Positions 1 through 10,502 of a stretch of 64,000 nt of DNA are shown piece after piece. The notes beneath the pieces were generated by a model, which saw nothing but the letters and a program-made list of their open reading frames with translations, did no database searches and was not told the origin of the DNA. Each line of letters opens with the position of its first letter. Position 1 is the first letter of the stretch. The stretch covers positions 310,001 through 374,000 of the forward strand of contig JANATF010000004.1 of the NCBI GenBank assembly GCA_029449245.1. The letters are read 5' to 3'. The position numbers were made by a program, and so were the translations under genes. The stretch comes from Mortierella alpina. Taxonomy: Eukaryota; Mortierellomycota; Mortierellomycetes; Mortierellales; Mortierellaceae.

Positions 1-1697
1 GGAGCCAGTTACGAAAACAGGTTGCCGGGATGAGGATGTTCGGCTCAGGGTCGCAAACAAAAAAAAGCGAGCTAAATTAGCCTCGAGGCCGTGTCGAGCT
101 GGGTGCAGAGGACGGAAGGATGGGGCAGCTAGAGGGATGAGGCGGGATCAAAGCGGAGAATGGCACACGTTGTCAGTTGCATGTGGGTGGGCCATGGTAT
201 GGATCAAACTACTTTGGACACGAGGCGTGAGCGAGTCGAGGGTTGCTATGGACAATGAGCAGAGCTGGGGTGGTGTACAGTGTGCAGCCGCAGTGCAGAC
301 AAGGATCGTGCGATGCACAGGGACGCGATGAGTCTGAGCAGGGCTTGCAGCGGGGGCAGGGCTGTTTAGGGCGCTGTTTATGGCGCTGTTGCGGAAGGAC
401 ACTCACCGACGTCTAGGGCAACGGCTCGTTGGTGCTGCTAGAGAGCAGAGCCTATGTGAATAAGGCAAAGGGCAAACGAATGAAAGTGAAGAGAGCGTGG
501 AGGGAGTGGATGGGATGCTGCTGCAAGGTGCGCTGATGCTGGTTCGTGTTCTTGCACAGGCCAAGGCGGACAAGGGGGCCTTTGACGACAACAACAGTGG
601 TAACGACACGGCAGGTGAGCGAAGGGACGCAAACAGAGTGGACAAAAAACAAAAAACAGAGAGTGCGTTTGGAGGTAAAGGAAAACACGACGCTTCTTTC
701 AAGAAACTATTTTGCAGCCCTAGATGCTAGCTAAGCCACGTCGCTGGGGTCGCATCGCTCATCGCTTCCCCTCCGTCCCCAAGCCCTCCGTCCTTGGCCC
801 GTGGTGTCACCCTCGCTCCGATCCCTCGGGCGGGACGCGTATTCCTGGCGACAGCAGAGGCTGAGCTGACATCCTCCGCACACGCTGCAGCTCGAGTGGA
901 CTGTAGCGATCGCGTGATCCAACAAACAGAGTGCACGCAGCTCGTTGGCCATCAGGATGGTCTTTCGACGCTTGTATACAGACTGTATATGAAGGATGGA
1001 AGAGCGGAAACTAAAACGAAAAGGTCAAGTGAGTGTAGCCAAGGCGAAGAAGGCGAAGAGCTTTTTATCCTCAGGAGAACGATCGGGCACAGACCCTTAC
1101 CTCTTGCTCAGTTTTTTTTTGTGTGTGTGCACCCGAGGATGCTGTCCCAAGCACTAGAGCTGAGCGCGCTGTTCAGTTCGATACGATCCGAGTCCAACTC
1201 ATTATCGATGCATTCGCAAGGATGGCTTCTGCAAGGATGGCTTTTGCAAGAATGGCTTTTTGCAAGGAGTTTTTCATGGCATGCTTGTGGGTCGGGGTAG
1301 AAATAGGGCCGTTTCACTCGATGTCTCTGCTCATGCGTCGCTCCTGTGGCCTTGCGCAAAACGTCAAGCGCACAGCACGACACTGTACTGGGGTGCAGCC
1401 AGTACTCGCATATTGTGGTTGGACTGCACAGTACCCTTGCACGCAGGACGTGGTGAGAGGCCTGATCACAGCAGCGAATGAATTCGCAGACGAATAGCAG
1501 ACCACACCATCGTATGTATGTGTGCATGTGTCTGGATCGTGGTGCGCTGGTCCACACATGCTCCTGGCTTTCACGCGGCACCACGGGCACCAGCACCGCC
1601 AGCCATGCAGCGCAGCGGTGGCGTCCAGCAGCGCAGAGGCCAACTTCAGAAGATGGATCAAAACGACGTCACCTTCGTTTTTTTTGCGGGAAAATAA
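1..1697. other. intergenic region upstream of SOD2
   Basis: No open frame here looks like a real protein; those present are short and low in complexity. The only structured element is a short tandem repeat of about 15 bases (GCAAGGATGGCTTCT and close variants, three and a half copies) near 1214-1267. The region presumably holds the SOD2 promoter at its right end. Confidence 0.5.
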
Positions 1698-1704
1698 TAT
1701 AAAA
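1698..1704 (+). promoter_or_regulatory. TATA box of the SOD2 gene
   Basis: TATAAAA lies about 65 bases before the SOD2 start codon. It is followed by a C/T-rich stretch with CTCACGCACTCACTCC, typical of fungal transcription start regions. Confidence 0.55.
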
Positions 1705-1768
1705 CGCGACCAGGTCTCCGCACTCTCACGCACTCACTCCACTCCTCAACCTCATTTCAACTACCACC

Positions 1769-3084
1769 ATGCTGCGCTCCATTCCCCGCACTTTTGCCTT
1801 TGCCGCCAACAAGCCTTCGGCCTTTGCCGGTCTCCGCTTCAAGCACACTCTCCCCGGTAAGTCCCTGGCGTCATGGACGCAACTCTGCGTCTTGTCCGAA
1901 TGGGATCCAGAAGACCCGCGGCGAGCCTGCTTTGCGCAGCGAAGCTTTTTTCCCCCCAAAGTCAAGTCTCAGTCTACTCACGTCCTCTTTTCGTTCATCT
2001 ATCTCTGTCTTCTTGGTTTCGGTATTTGGAAATAGCTCTTCCATATGCCTATAATGTATGGGCCCGATACACTGCGCAGCCCGCGTCTTGTTCGCGTACC
2101 GGACGTGCTTGGCAATGTCGCGTTCCGAATAATCTAACCACCAAAGTCTCACTCCTTGATCCCTTCCATAGGCTTTGGAGCCCTACATCAGCAAAGAGAT
2201 CATGGACGTCCACCACTCCAAGCATCACCAAAGTACGTCATACTTGAATTCACGCCAATGACCCTCTTAGTTGCACTAGTGATGCAAAGAAAAAATTTGA
2301 CGCCATACATATGTCAATTAACGGGCATCCGGAGCGTTTTTTTGACTTTCTCAATCTCTCCCGCTGAATTTCTTACAGCCTATGTCAACAACCTCAACGC
2401 CGCCGAAGAGAAGCTGGGATCTGCGTTCCAGGGCAATGATGTGAGCGAGGAGATCGCTCTGCAGTCTGCTATCAAGTTTAACGGAGGAGGTAAGTCGGCC
2501 TTGATCCTTGACGTTCCTCCTCAGTCCTGCGACTTTGATGGATCACCACGATCTCTTCTAGTTGACTAACACTTTGGTGTTGCTCACGAAACTTTCGGTC
2601 CAATTAGGCCACATCAACCACACCCTTTTCTGGGAGAACTTGGCTCCCAAGTCTAGTGGAGGAGGCGAGAAGCCTTCTGGTGATCTCCTCAAGGAGATTG
2701 AGAAGACCTGGGGCTCTCTTGACAAGTTCATCGAGAAGTTCAACGCCCAGACTGCCGCTGTCCAGGGATCTGGCTGGGGTTGGTTGGTAAGTTGTGCTCA
2801 TAACCAAGACTATACAATCGAAAACCACAGGAACTTGTCGTTAACTCAATGACTTTGTCTCAACTTAGGGCTACAACAAGGAGTTCAAGCGTCTCGAGAT
2901 TGCCACGACCCCCAACCAGGATCCTCTCAAGCCTACCACTGGCTTGATCCCACTTCTGGGAATTGATGTCTGGGAGCACGCTTACTACCTCCAGTACAAG
3001 AACGTGCGCCCTGATTACCTCAAGGCCGTCTGGGAAGTCGTCAACTGGAAGACTGTTGCTGACCGCTTCAACAAGCACCGTTAA
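1769..3084 (+). CDS. SOD2: mitochondrial manganese superoxide dismutase
   Basis: Converts superoxide to hydrogen peroxide and oxygen in the mitochondrial matrix. Exons are 1769-1856, 2036-2055, 2172-2232, 2379-2489, 2608-2786 and 2869-3084, giving 224 residues. The first 25 or so residues are Arg/Ala/Phe-rich with no acidic residue, as expected of a matrix targeting peptide. The mature part begins at LPYAYNALEPYIS. Mn-SOD metal-ligand regions are visible: MDVHHSKHH, the NHTLFWENL segment, and DVWEHAYY near the C terminus. Length and order match the Fe/Mn-SOD family. Exon 2 is only 20 bases long but restores the conserved LPYAYN, so it is real. A TATA box lies about 65 bases upstream of the ATG. 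Confidence 0.96.
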
Positions 3085-3540
3085 GTCTCTGACCCGTAGT
3101 TGCTCCATTAAGTCTCTCGCACAGCGTGTGCCCTGCTGGATCGAATAGAAAATGAACAGTTGTATTCGCACACAGTAACTTGTCCACTGTGTGTTGTATC
3201 TGGAGCTGAAGACCGCAACAGCGTTACAGTCAATGCGATGAATATTAGACTGCTAGAAAGTCTCTCCAACAAAACAACGGCATTCCAGTAGCTCTCCTTC
3301 TTGCTTCCTTTGTCAGACACAGTATTGTTTTTCATAATGGACATTGCGCTGAAACCCTCATGGAGCTCGCCATTGCTAGTCTAAAACTTCGACCCGCCCA
3401 AAGAATGGTCGGAAGGACTGATTACACTCGTTTCCACGTAGGCTTGCTTGACGAAACCGAATCCGCTATTTGTGCCTCACATAAAGCGCGCGGGCTCTTC
3501 CAGCCCGCTATACGTGTATGTCACTGCTCATAGGTTAGGG
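3085..3540. other. SOD2 3' region and spacer
   Basis: No gene is seen. The sequence is the presumed SOD2 3' untranslated region followed by unique spacer up to the GCTCGCTC-rich edge at about 3541. Confidence 0.5.
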
Positions 3541-3612
3541 ATGGGAGCGAATAAATGTTAGCAAAGGTCGCTCGCTCGCTGGTCGCTCAACGCTCGCTCG
3601 TCGCTCTCGCAG
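3541..3612. repeat. GCTCGCTC-rich left edge of the Fanzor block
   Basis: Begins TGGGAGCGA and contains repeated GCTCGCTC motifs, including TCGCTCAACGCTCGCTCG. The opposite side of the block (about 10503-10592) carries the same kind of motifs in inverse orientation: GCTCCCA at the outer edge, and TCGCTCCAACG then AGCTCGCTCC when read on the minus strand. These could be degenerate terminal or subterminal inverted repeats of a mobile element of about 7 kb. I could not find a matching target-site duplication, so the boundaries are tentative. Confidence 0.35.
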
Positions 3613-3705
3613 GTGAAAAGATGTACACTTACTGTAGAGGCATCCCCAGCCCGAAAGCCGGAAGACGCCCGTTATTCTACAAATTGTTGCGACGCTTCAC
3701 GCCGC
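3613..3705 (-). other. 3' flank of the Fanzor gene; expected place of a guide RNA scaffold
   Basis: This short stretch directly follows the Fanzor stop codon on the minus strand. In characterised Fanzor and TnpB loci the guide (omega) RNA scaffold overlaps or follows the 3' end of the nuclease gene, so this segment plus the edge at 3541-3612 is where one would be expected. I see no unambiguous hairpin, so this is a location prediction only. Confidence 0.2.
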
Positions 3706-6700
3706 TTAATCGAGACCAAAGTCTCCTTCATCCTCCTCTTCAGCCTGGGCAAAGTCTCCTTCATCTTCCTCTTCAGCCTGGGCTGCGGGTTGGACCTGGG
3801 TGGGGCGTCGGAGGGACGCCGGCCTTGGTTGTTGGAGGAGCTGAGCCATGCCGATGCGAGCGATATTGTGCGCTCCCGCGCTATCTCTGTGCATCGGCAC
3901 ATTGCAGGCTGTGCAGGTAACCCTGCGCATCTCCTTCGTGACGGCAGCGTCGCAGCGAGGGCACACGCTGCTGGTCTTGTACTCATCCACTTTGGTGACC
4001 GGGATGCCAAGAGCCGTCAGCTTTCAGGTACGATGTAAGATAGGAAAATTGTGTCAGTCTCATATCAGTCAAAGTCGAGCCAATAGAAAAAAAAGAGGAG
4101 CTGCCAATAGAAAAAAAAAAAGAAATCTCACCTTTTGGTACAAAAACTCGGCGACCTTCTCGTGGAAGGAGGCTCGTCCACGGACACCCTCAAACTGCCC
4201 ATCGCCAAGAACGACAACGACATCCAGCCCAGGACTCCGCTGTACATCGCCTGTCCGGGTGCCGATCGTTCTGAGGACAACGTTCAGCACCTGCTCATAG
4301 TCTGCTCGCTTGGCACGGCGGTTGGCCCACTGCTTCCGTTTGAACCCCGCCGACTGGTAAAAGCTGAGCATGGCCAGTTGGTGCGTCTTGAGCCATAGCG
4401 CATACTCCACCACATCATTGGGCTCAGGGGACTGCCGATCAGGAATACTAGACTCGTATTCGCTGATGCTGGGGAGTTCAATTGGCGCTCCATGTGTCTG
4501 TCGGATCGAGGCAGATAGACCACAACTCAGGTTGTCTGAGCTGACTGGCTTTGACTTGGAGAGTCGAAGGCTGCGAGCAAACCGATTGCTGGACTCGTAC
4601 ATCGATCGCTGGGTAACGATGGCGTTGACAACCTCACGGTCTCGTGAGGGGGCGTAGAGAGCCGCTGCGGCGCATGGAACGACAACTCCTAAGTCGATCC
4701 CGATGACAGCGACATTGCCAGTACCGGTCGGATTACCAACACGCACAGGAAAGTGCTTCTGGCGATTTGCAGGATCGGCCAACCACTTGTGGAGGTATGG
4801 AATGTCGTCCAAGACCGACTTGCGCTTCGGAGCAACAGTCTGCTGAGAGGCCGACGCCTCGCCTGAGGTAGCTGGCTGCAGGGCAGAACCAGCGACTTGG
4901 CTTTCGGCCTTTTTCGCTTTGCGTTTGGTATTGCTGGCAATCGCCTGCACGACTCGACCATTAGTCCTGATGGTGCCAGTCGTCACTTGGAACTTTTTGA
5001 TGAGGAGTCGCTTCTGTCCTTCGGTCACTAGGCAACAAAAAAGAGCGCAGAAAATTAATGTCAGCAACAGCCTTTGATCGCATATCCATAAAGAGATAGC
5101 TGTAGTGCTTCATGTCAAGGCTAGACTTACAGTTCTCAGGCGGCATCTCTTTCAACCGCATGTACTCGTGCAGCGGCATTGTACGACGCGCATGATTTGT
5201 GTGGTGCACAAACAGGTGGAAAGTCAAGTCATGCATGTCGTCCCTGTTGCCAAAGAACATCTTCATAAGAGGCGTCGTCTCACCGCCTTTAGCCCAGAGC
5301 ACCTCGAGTAGGCCCAACTCGCTGAATGTCACGTAGCCCTCCTGAAAGCCAGCCTGGGGGTACAAGTTCCATCTCTCCCCTTTTGGCAGCATTAGGTTTC
5401 TGCGGAACCAAAGGCTTATCTTGTCCCTCAGCTCGCTGTGCTCCTCTCGCTCCTCCTTGCCCTGGCGCCTGAGAAAGTCGTTCACCTAAGAGGAACAAGT
5501 GTAAAGTATGTGAGTGAGTCTCTCTGTCTGGACATATGTATGCATCAAGTGCATTTGTGTGTTTGTGGCCAGAGCGGCGTTCGAGTTAGTTACCTTCAAG
5601 AGCAGCTCAAACTCTAGCCGAGTGTAGAACTGACCGAGCTGTGCAGCTATTTCACTGACCATTGTATAGAAAACAGTTTTCACAGTGCATGGTGGGTTCG
5701 GGAGAATGGCAGCCGTTCCAGTGTGCCCTATAGACCGGTAGACATCCATCACGGCATTAATCGCCACTCGATTGTAGTTGACAGCCATGACTGGATGTAC
5801 CACCGCAGCCTCGATGTCTTGCTGTTGGCCCTCAGGGGGTTCGGCCTCGAGGCCTTGTTGAAGTTGATCGTCGGCACCGGGGTCTTGCTGAGGTTGATCT
5901 TCAGCATCGGGGTCTTGCTGGCTCTCATCCTCTGGATTTTGTTGCCGGCTCGCAGCCTCGGAAACTGCAGGAGTTTGGCCCTCTGCTGGATCAGCAACAC
6001 TCATCTCGACGTCCTCTGTTGGGTCAGCGACACTCATCTCGACATCCTCTGGCTCCTCACGATCCTCGGTTTCCTCAGTGGGTTCCATCTCGACGTCCTC
6101 CTGCTGCGGCTGGTCCTCGGCCTCTGTAGATAGCATCTTCTCATCCTCGACAACGAGTTCGTCCCAAGACATTCTGAGATATCTCCCAATCCCTCCAACA
6201 ATATTCTGGCACGTCGTCTGGTGGAGCAGAGCCATGAGGACCGGGGATTCATGGTCTTCGCCAAGGTCCCTGGCGATCGCGACCTCCCTGGAGATCAGCA
6301 GGTCGATGGTCAGATGGATCCACCGGCGACTGTTATTCATAAAGTCCACCACCTGCTCCATCGTCTGCTTTATTCGGACAGAAATGTTGTCGAGATCTGT
6401 CACGGAGGCTCCTTCCAAGTTGTACTTTTGACTGTACATCTTGTGGCCAACCCGGACATTCTCGGCCAACAGGCCTCGGATGGAGCCGGTCTCAAGTGTC
6501 ACCAAGCCGTGAGCCTTTTGCAGGGCTTTTTTGGTTTTTGTGGCAACACTTGTCACCCTCTTGACCTTTGACTCTACATTATGAGGGAGTTCATTGTCAG
6601 TCATCTAGTTGTTTTTTTTCTTTCATCCAGACACGGCCGTTTTGTTCAAAGAAATAATATTAAAAAAAAAAGTCTTACCTCCAGGTGTAATCCCAAGCTT

Positions 6701-7761
6701 GAGGCTCCGCGCGCCTCTGCTGCTCTTGTTGTACTTCATCTTCTTGGACGGGCGTTTCAGAGGCTGAGCTTTCCTCTTCGCTTCCTTCTCTTTCTTCTTC
6801 TCCTCCTGTCGAAGCTTCTTGGCCTCCAGCTTCTTCGCCTCCTTCTCCTTCTTGGCAGCCAGCTTCTTGGCCTCTTTCTCCTTTTTCTTCTCCTCTCGTG
6901 CCTTCTGGGCTGCAAGCTGTTTCTGGGACAACTTCCTCTTGGGCGGCTCCTTGGGCGGCTCCTTGGGCTTTTGCTTCTGCTTCTGCTTCTGCTTCGACTT
7001 TGCCTTGGACCCCCCAGGGCTGGGTGATGACGAAGTTGGACCAGGAGGCGGCTGCGGGGGCACTGATGAAGGAGCACCACCTTGCGTTCTTGTCAAATCG
7101 ACCAAGTGAGCAGCGTAGATCTTTTTGGGAAAGGGCCTTGAGAAACAAAGGAAAAAAAAAGGAAGGGGGAGGTCAATGCGCGTTCTATTGAACCCTCAAA
7201 AAAAACCAGTTGCAAACGCCCTTTGACATGCAAACGCCCTTTGACGAAAAAAAAGAGCCCATGTGTTCCTCTTACCTCGAAATTTCTGTCGTTTCTGCAT
7301 CATCTACAGGGTTCTCGTCCAAACCCAAAGGTACCACGAACCCCAGGAGATCGAGGTAGGCCTTGTATTGCTTCTCAAGTTCTTGTTGTCGACTCTCTTG
7401 CTCAGGCGGCGGCCTGTGGTCTTCCTTTTGACACACGAAGATGTCCCAGGACGCTGACGTGTCCAGCTTGACTTTAACAGCTTTCTTGTAGTCATCAAGA
7501 AGCTGCTTCAAGATGGTTGTCGCCTCCGTCAGGAGCGTCTTGGCATCAAACGTCAGCTGCAGAAGGGTCGTGGGCATGTCACCATCGATTTCGAACGATA
7601 TTGGAGAGTGCGGAGCCTCGCCAGGAAGCCTGTCCTGCTCTTTAGCAGCGTCGAATCGGCACTTGATGATGTTCGCCAGGCTGGTGAGCTTCAAAAGCAT
7701 ACCATTGACGCGCTCATCGGGCGCCTCCCACTCGAGACCAGTCTTGGCCGTCTCTTGCTCA

Positions 7762-7796
<35 letters not shown>

Positions 7797-8921
7797 TTCC
7801 TCCTCGGCTGCCTCCATTGGAGTGTCTGCATCCGCGCTGGTAGGGGGCTCCTCGGGATCCTCGGACTCGAGGAGACTGACTTGAATTTGATGCACGTAGC
7901 TTATGGCATCCTCTACGAGATCGTAAAGGATGCCCAGCGGACTCGGAGTTTCCGCGGCGTCGTCTCCGCAAAGCTGGATAACTTGATCTTGAAGTAGTCG
8001 ATACAGGTTGCTAACAAGGCGGAAATACCCATCTGGAATTGGTGGTGACTTGATCGCCTGGATTGCCTTGCAGTTTCGCTTCAGTCCCATGTTGGGGACG
8101 TTTTTGGCGTAGTCACTTCGGGACACCATCCCGAGGACTAGGTATTGAAGCTCCGACAGCTTGAGTCCCCGGCGGACGTCGTCCACTTTGTACTGAAAGA
8201 AGCCGCCGCCCTTGCCGACCTTCCTTAGCACACAATCGACGGTTGAATGCAGAAACAGATCTGAATCCACAGACGCTGGAACCGCCTGGACCCCACAGAG
8301 GTGACGCGCAACACACACATCACTCTCCCCAGGGCATTCACAAACGTTCCAACCAAGTGCCCGTAGCCCGGTGACGATGTTGTTGATATCCGAATGCCGG
8401 ACAGGCCGGCAAGCTGTGAGCTGCCTTCGGATGCTGCAGAAAGCCTTGCGCCGCTTTCGCTGCCCTTGACGTGGCAACTGGTCCACAGCAGAGGCAAGCT
8501 TTTGGAGATTGGTCTCCTTCTGCTTGGCCCGGTCTTCTTGCCCTACGTTCTTTTGGGTCGTGGAGAACTTGTCACCGGCGTGGATTCGAGTGAGTTCAGG
8601 CGAAAAATGTGTTGTAAGCATGCGGTGTAATGCATGCACAACAGGCTGGTGAGTTGACGCTCGTGGGGGGGTCGTGGATAGCCTGGAAGGGTCGTTCTCG
8701 TTTATATAGAGCCTGGGGGGACCTGGTTGCTGTTGCTTTTGTTGCTGTCGCGTCCTTTTCAGTCTACGCATGTCTTCTTCGACCAGCCAGTGCTTTATGA
8801 AAAAATAATAGCAGCCAAACAGGTCTAGTTGAACGACATGGGTCTTGGTCTCCTCCGGGGACGTGCGCTGTCCCTGTATGTCAAACTCTTCTAGGAACTG
8901 GAAAAAGCCATGTAGACCCAT
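3706..8921 (-). CDS. XPG/FEN1-type nuclease fused to Fanzor (eukaryotic TnpB) RuvC nuclease
   Basis: Exons (minus strand): 8921-7276, 7136-6679, 6573-5594, 5485-5131, 5027-4132, 4020-3706. All five introns are GT-AG, 103-139 bases, and phases match throughout, giving 1549 residues without a break. Residues 1-290 are an XPG/FEN1 PIN-like nuclease: MGLHGFF start, D33, XPG-I motif CPGESDV (E199, D201), DSD (D219, D221), then a helix-turn-helix with D270 in SRSDYAKNVPNMG. Residues near 370-390 are Glu-rich. Exon 2 encodes a Lys/Glu-rich linker. Exons 3-4 resemble the Fanzor recognition lobe, interrupted by an acidic Gln/Pro insert. Residue 1258 is the RuvC-I Asp (VIGIDLG). The canonical RuvC-II position reads VVLGDGQF, lacking the usual Glu, as reported for Fanzors. 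The zinc ribbon is CPRC...CTAC (C1465, C1468, C1481, C1484), and RuvC-III Asp is D1491 in HRDSAGAHN. The tail repeats AQAEEEDEGDF twice. By family this should be an RNA-guided DNA endonuclease; the role of the fused structure-specific nuclease is unknown. Confidence 0.88.
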
Positions 8922-9177
8922 GGCTGAAAGTGTTTGCTCGGAGTGCGAGCGTTTTGAAAGGTGGGATGATGGTGAAACTATACGGTAAAAATGAGAACTA
9001 TGTGAAGAATGAAGGTGAAGGCAGGGTCAGAGTGCGAGCGTTATGAAAGGATGGGATGATGGTGAAAAGATACGGCAAAAATGAGAACTATGTGAAGAAT
9101 GAAGGTGAAGGCAGAGTCAGAGTGCGGGCGTTATGAAAGGATGGGATGATGGTGAAAAGATACGGCAAAAATGAAAG
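8922..9177. repeat. 90-bp tandem repeat upstream of the Fanzor fusion gene
   Basis: Two full copies and one partial copy begin at 8941, 9030 and 9120 with GAGTGCGAGCGTT or GAGTGCGGGCGTT. They share GGGATGATGGTGAAA and the downstream ATGAGAACTATGTGAAGAATG. The copies differ at only a few positions. They sit immediately 5' of the fusion gene's start codon, where its promoter and 5' leader must lie, so they could be regulatory or part of an element end. Confidence 0.85.
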
Positions 9178-9817
9178 GGATCGTAAGAATAAGATATATT
9201 ACTTTTGGCCCAAACAAAGAGGAAAGCAGCTCGGGGTTTTACCACAACTTAGAGGCATCACTTAAAGAATATGCAGCATGCATTGTCCACGCTGTGGTGT
9301 CTCGTCACTACTGGACTTTTAGACTGGATCCAGGAGCATTGCAGACAAGGAGATGGTACTTCATGGAGCTGGTATTGATAAGGACCGATATTTACTGTAT
9401 ATTCCAAGACTAGTGCAAGCGTCCGGACGAGACGTTCAGCTTTCTCCAACGATCGCTCCAGATAGTAAAAAGACCGTTTCTGACGACTACATGGGAACAA
9501 ATTTAGAGTCCGGGCGCGCGCATCGCTGCTAGCCTGATTGCTTATATCGTTTACCACGACCATCAAGCCGAATCACCTCAATGTCCGTCTGGCGGGCGCA
9601 TGCACCAGAGATGGAGGTTTCAGCAACCATCGTTTATAGTGCGCAATCTTAAAATGCTATTGTTGCAGGACGGTGGAGTCTGTGCTATTCTCGCCGCGTG
9701 CACTGTGTCGAATCAACGATTGTTTTTCACGCCGACACTCTTCACTTTACACCCTCGTCTTCCTTTTGCAAGTGTTCTATTGTCACGATTACAGATATCA
9801 ACTAAAACTATTCTGCA
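9178..9817. other. spacer inside the accessory block
   Basis: AT-rich unique sequence. No open frame gives a recognisable protein, and no clear inverted repeat is seen. Confidence 0.4.
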
Positions 9818-10075
9818 ATGTCCGTCAACCCAATGTCCGGCAACCATGGCCTTTACAACATCGGCAACCGTTGCTTTGCTAAAGCACTTTTGCAGTGTCT
9901 TTGCAACGTGCTCTTCACAGAGGAAGAACATCTTGAGCAGCTTCAGCATGACTTTCGTGCTAGGAAACTCTTTGAATTCATAGAGAACCTGAAGAGTGAT
10001 GGAACGCAAACCCTAAATCCTGATCCTCTTCCTGTAAGGCTCGAGTCAAGTGCCGAGAAAAGAAGACAGCCTTGA
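9818..10075 (+). pseudogene. ubiquitin-specific protease-like fragment (Cys box only)
   Basis: The open frame carries GLYNIGNRCFAKALLQCL, which matches the catalytic Cys box of ubiquitin-specific proteases (GLxNxGNxCFxxxxLQxL), with the putative nucleophile Cys in place. The rest of the frame, EEHLEQLQHDFRARKLFEFIENL, continues like a USP N-terminal helix. The frame runs out after about 85 residues. A possible splice donor (CCT|GTAAGG) lies at about 10034, but I found no downstream exon with the His box in a matching phase. It may be a truncated gene copy, the first exon of a gene I cannot assemble, or cargo captured by the neighbouring element. Confidence 0.45.
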
Positions 10076-10502
10076 AGATAAGAAATGGTCAATGGTTAAT
10101 TTTCTGGTCCAGTATCTAGAAGGACCTCATTCCATAATACATTGAACGAAGTCGTAATGTTTCTTGTCACTAGTGCGATTGTCGAGATTCCTTTCGATAT
10201 GGATCGGGTTTGTCGTAAGGGTTAGGCAGGGGTGACAACTGGTTGCTGGCCAGGCGCCAAAAGTCGCAGCAGTGACGTGTTGACTGACCATTCTTATCGA
10301 CAAAGTCGTCGTGTTCGTCAAAGTGCCATCCTTGCTCCTCATACCATGCTTCGGCTTAACGTTCAAAGGAAGATGCGGTCTGTGCCATTGTGCTTATTAC
10401 TTTATCGTGGGAAGGCGTCGAGTATCAGAATAGGGTGTACTGTGCTAGTAACAGAAAGAGACAGGCAAGCAAGAGGGGCGTACTTTGAAGTTAAAGTATG
10501 AA
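10076..10502. other. spacer between the USP-like fragment and the right edge
   Basis: A short open stretch reading RTSFHNTLNEVV (about 10122-10225) follows a CTAG acceptor-like site, but its phase does not fit the upstream donor. Nothing else is recognised. Confidence 0.3.

Noticed and set aside
794-1300. 168-codon plus-strand open frame upstream of SOD2
   Set aside because: It covers a short tandem repeat and a poly-T tract, has no motif, and overlaps equally long frames on the other strand.
6574-6604. Apparent separate start (MTDNELPHN) for an independent Fanzor protein
   Set aside because: A stop codon sits directly before this ATG, and an acceptor TGTAG at 6575-6574 with a CTGAC branch-like site joins exon 2 in frame, so fusion is the better model. 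An internal promoter cannot be excluded.
6675-7148. Glu/Gly-rich minus-strand frame in the Fanzor gene's linker exon
   Set aside because: It is a frame shadow of the Lys-rich linker; only the Lys-rich frame joins in phase to the exons on both sides.
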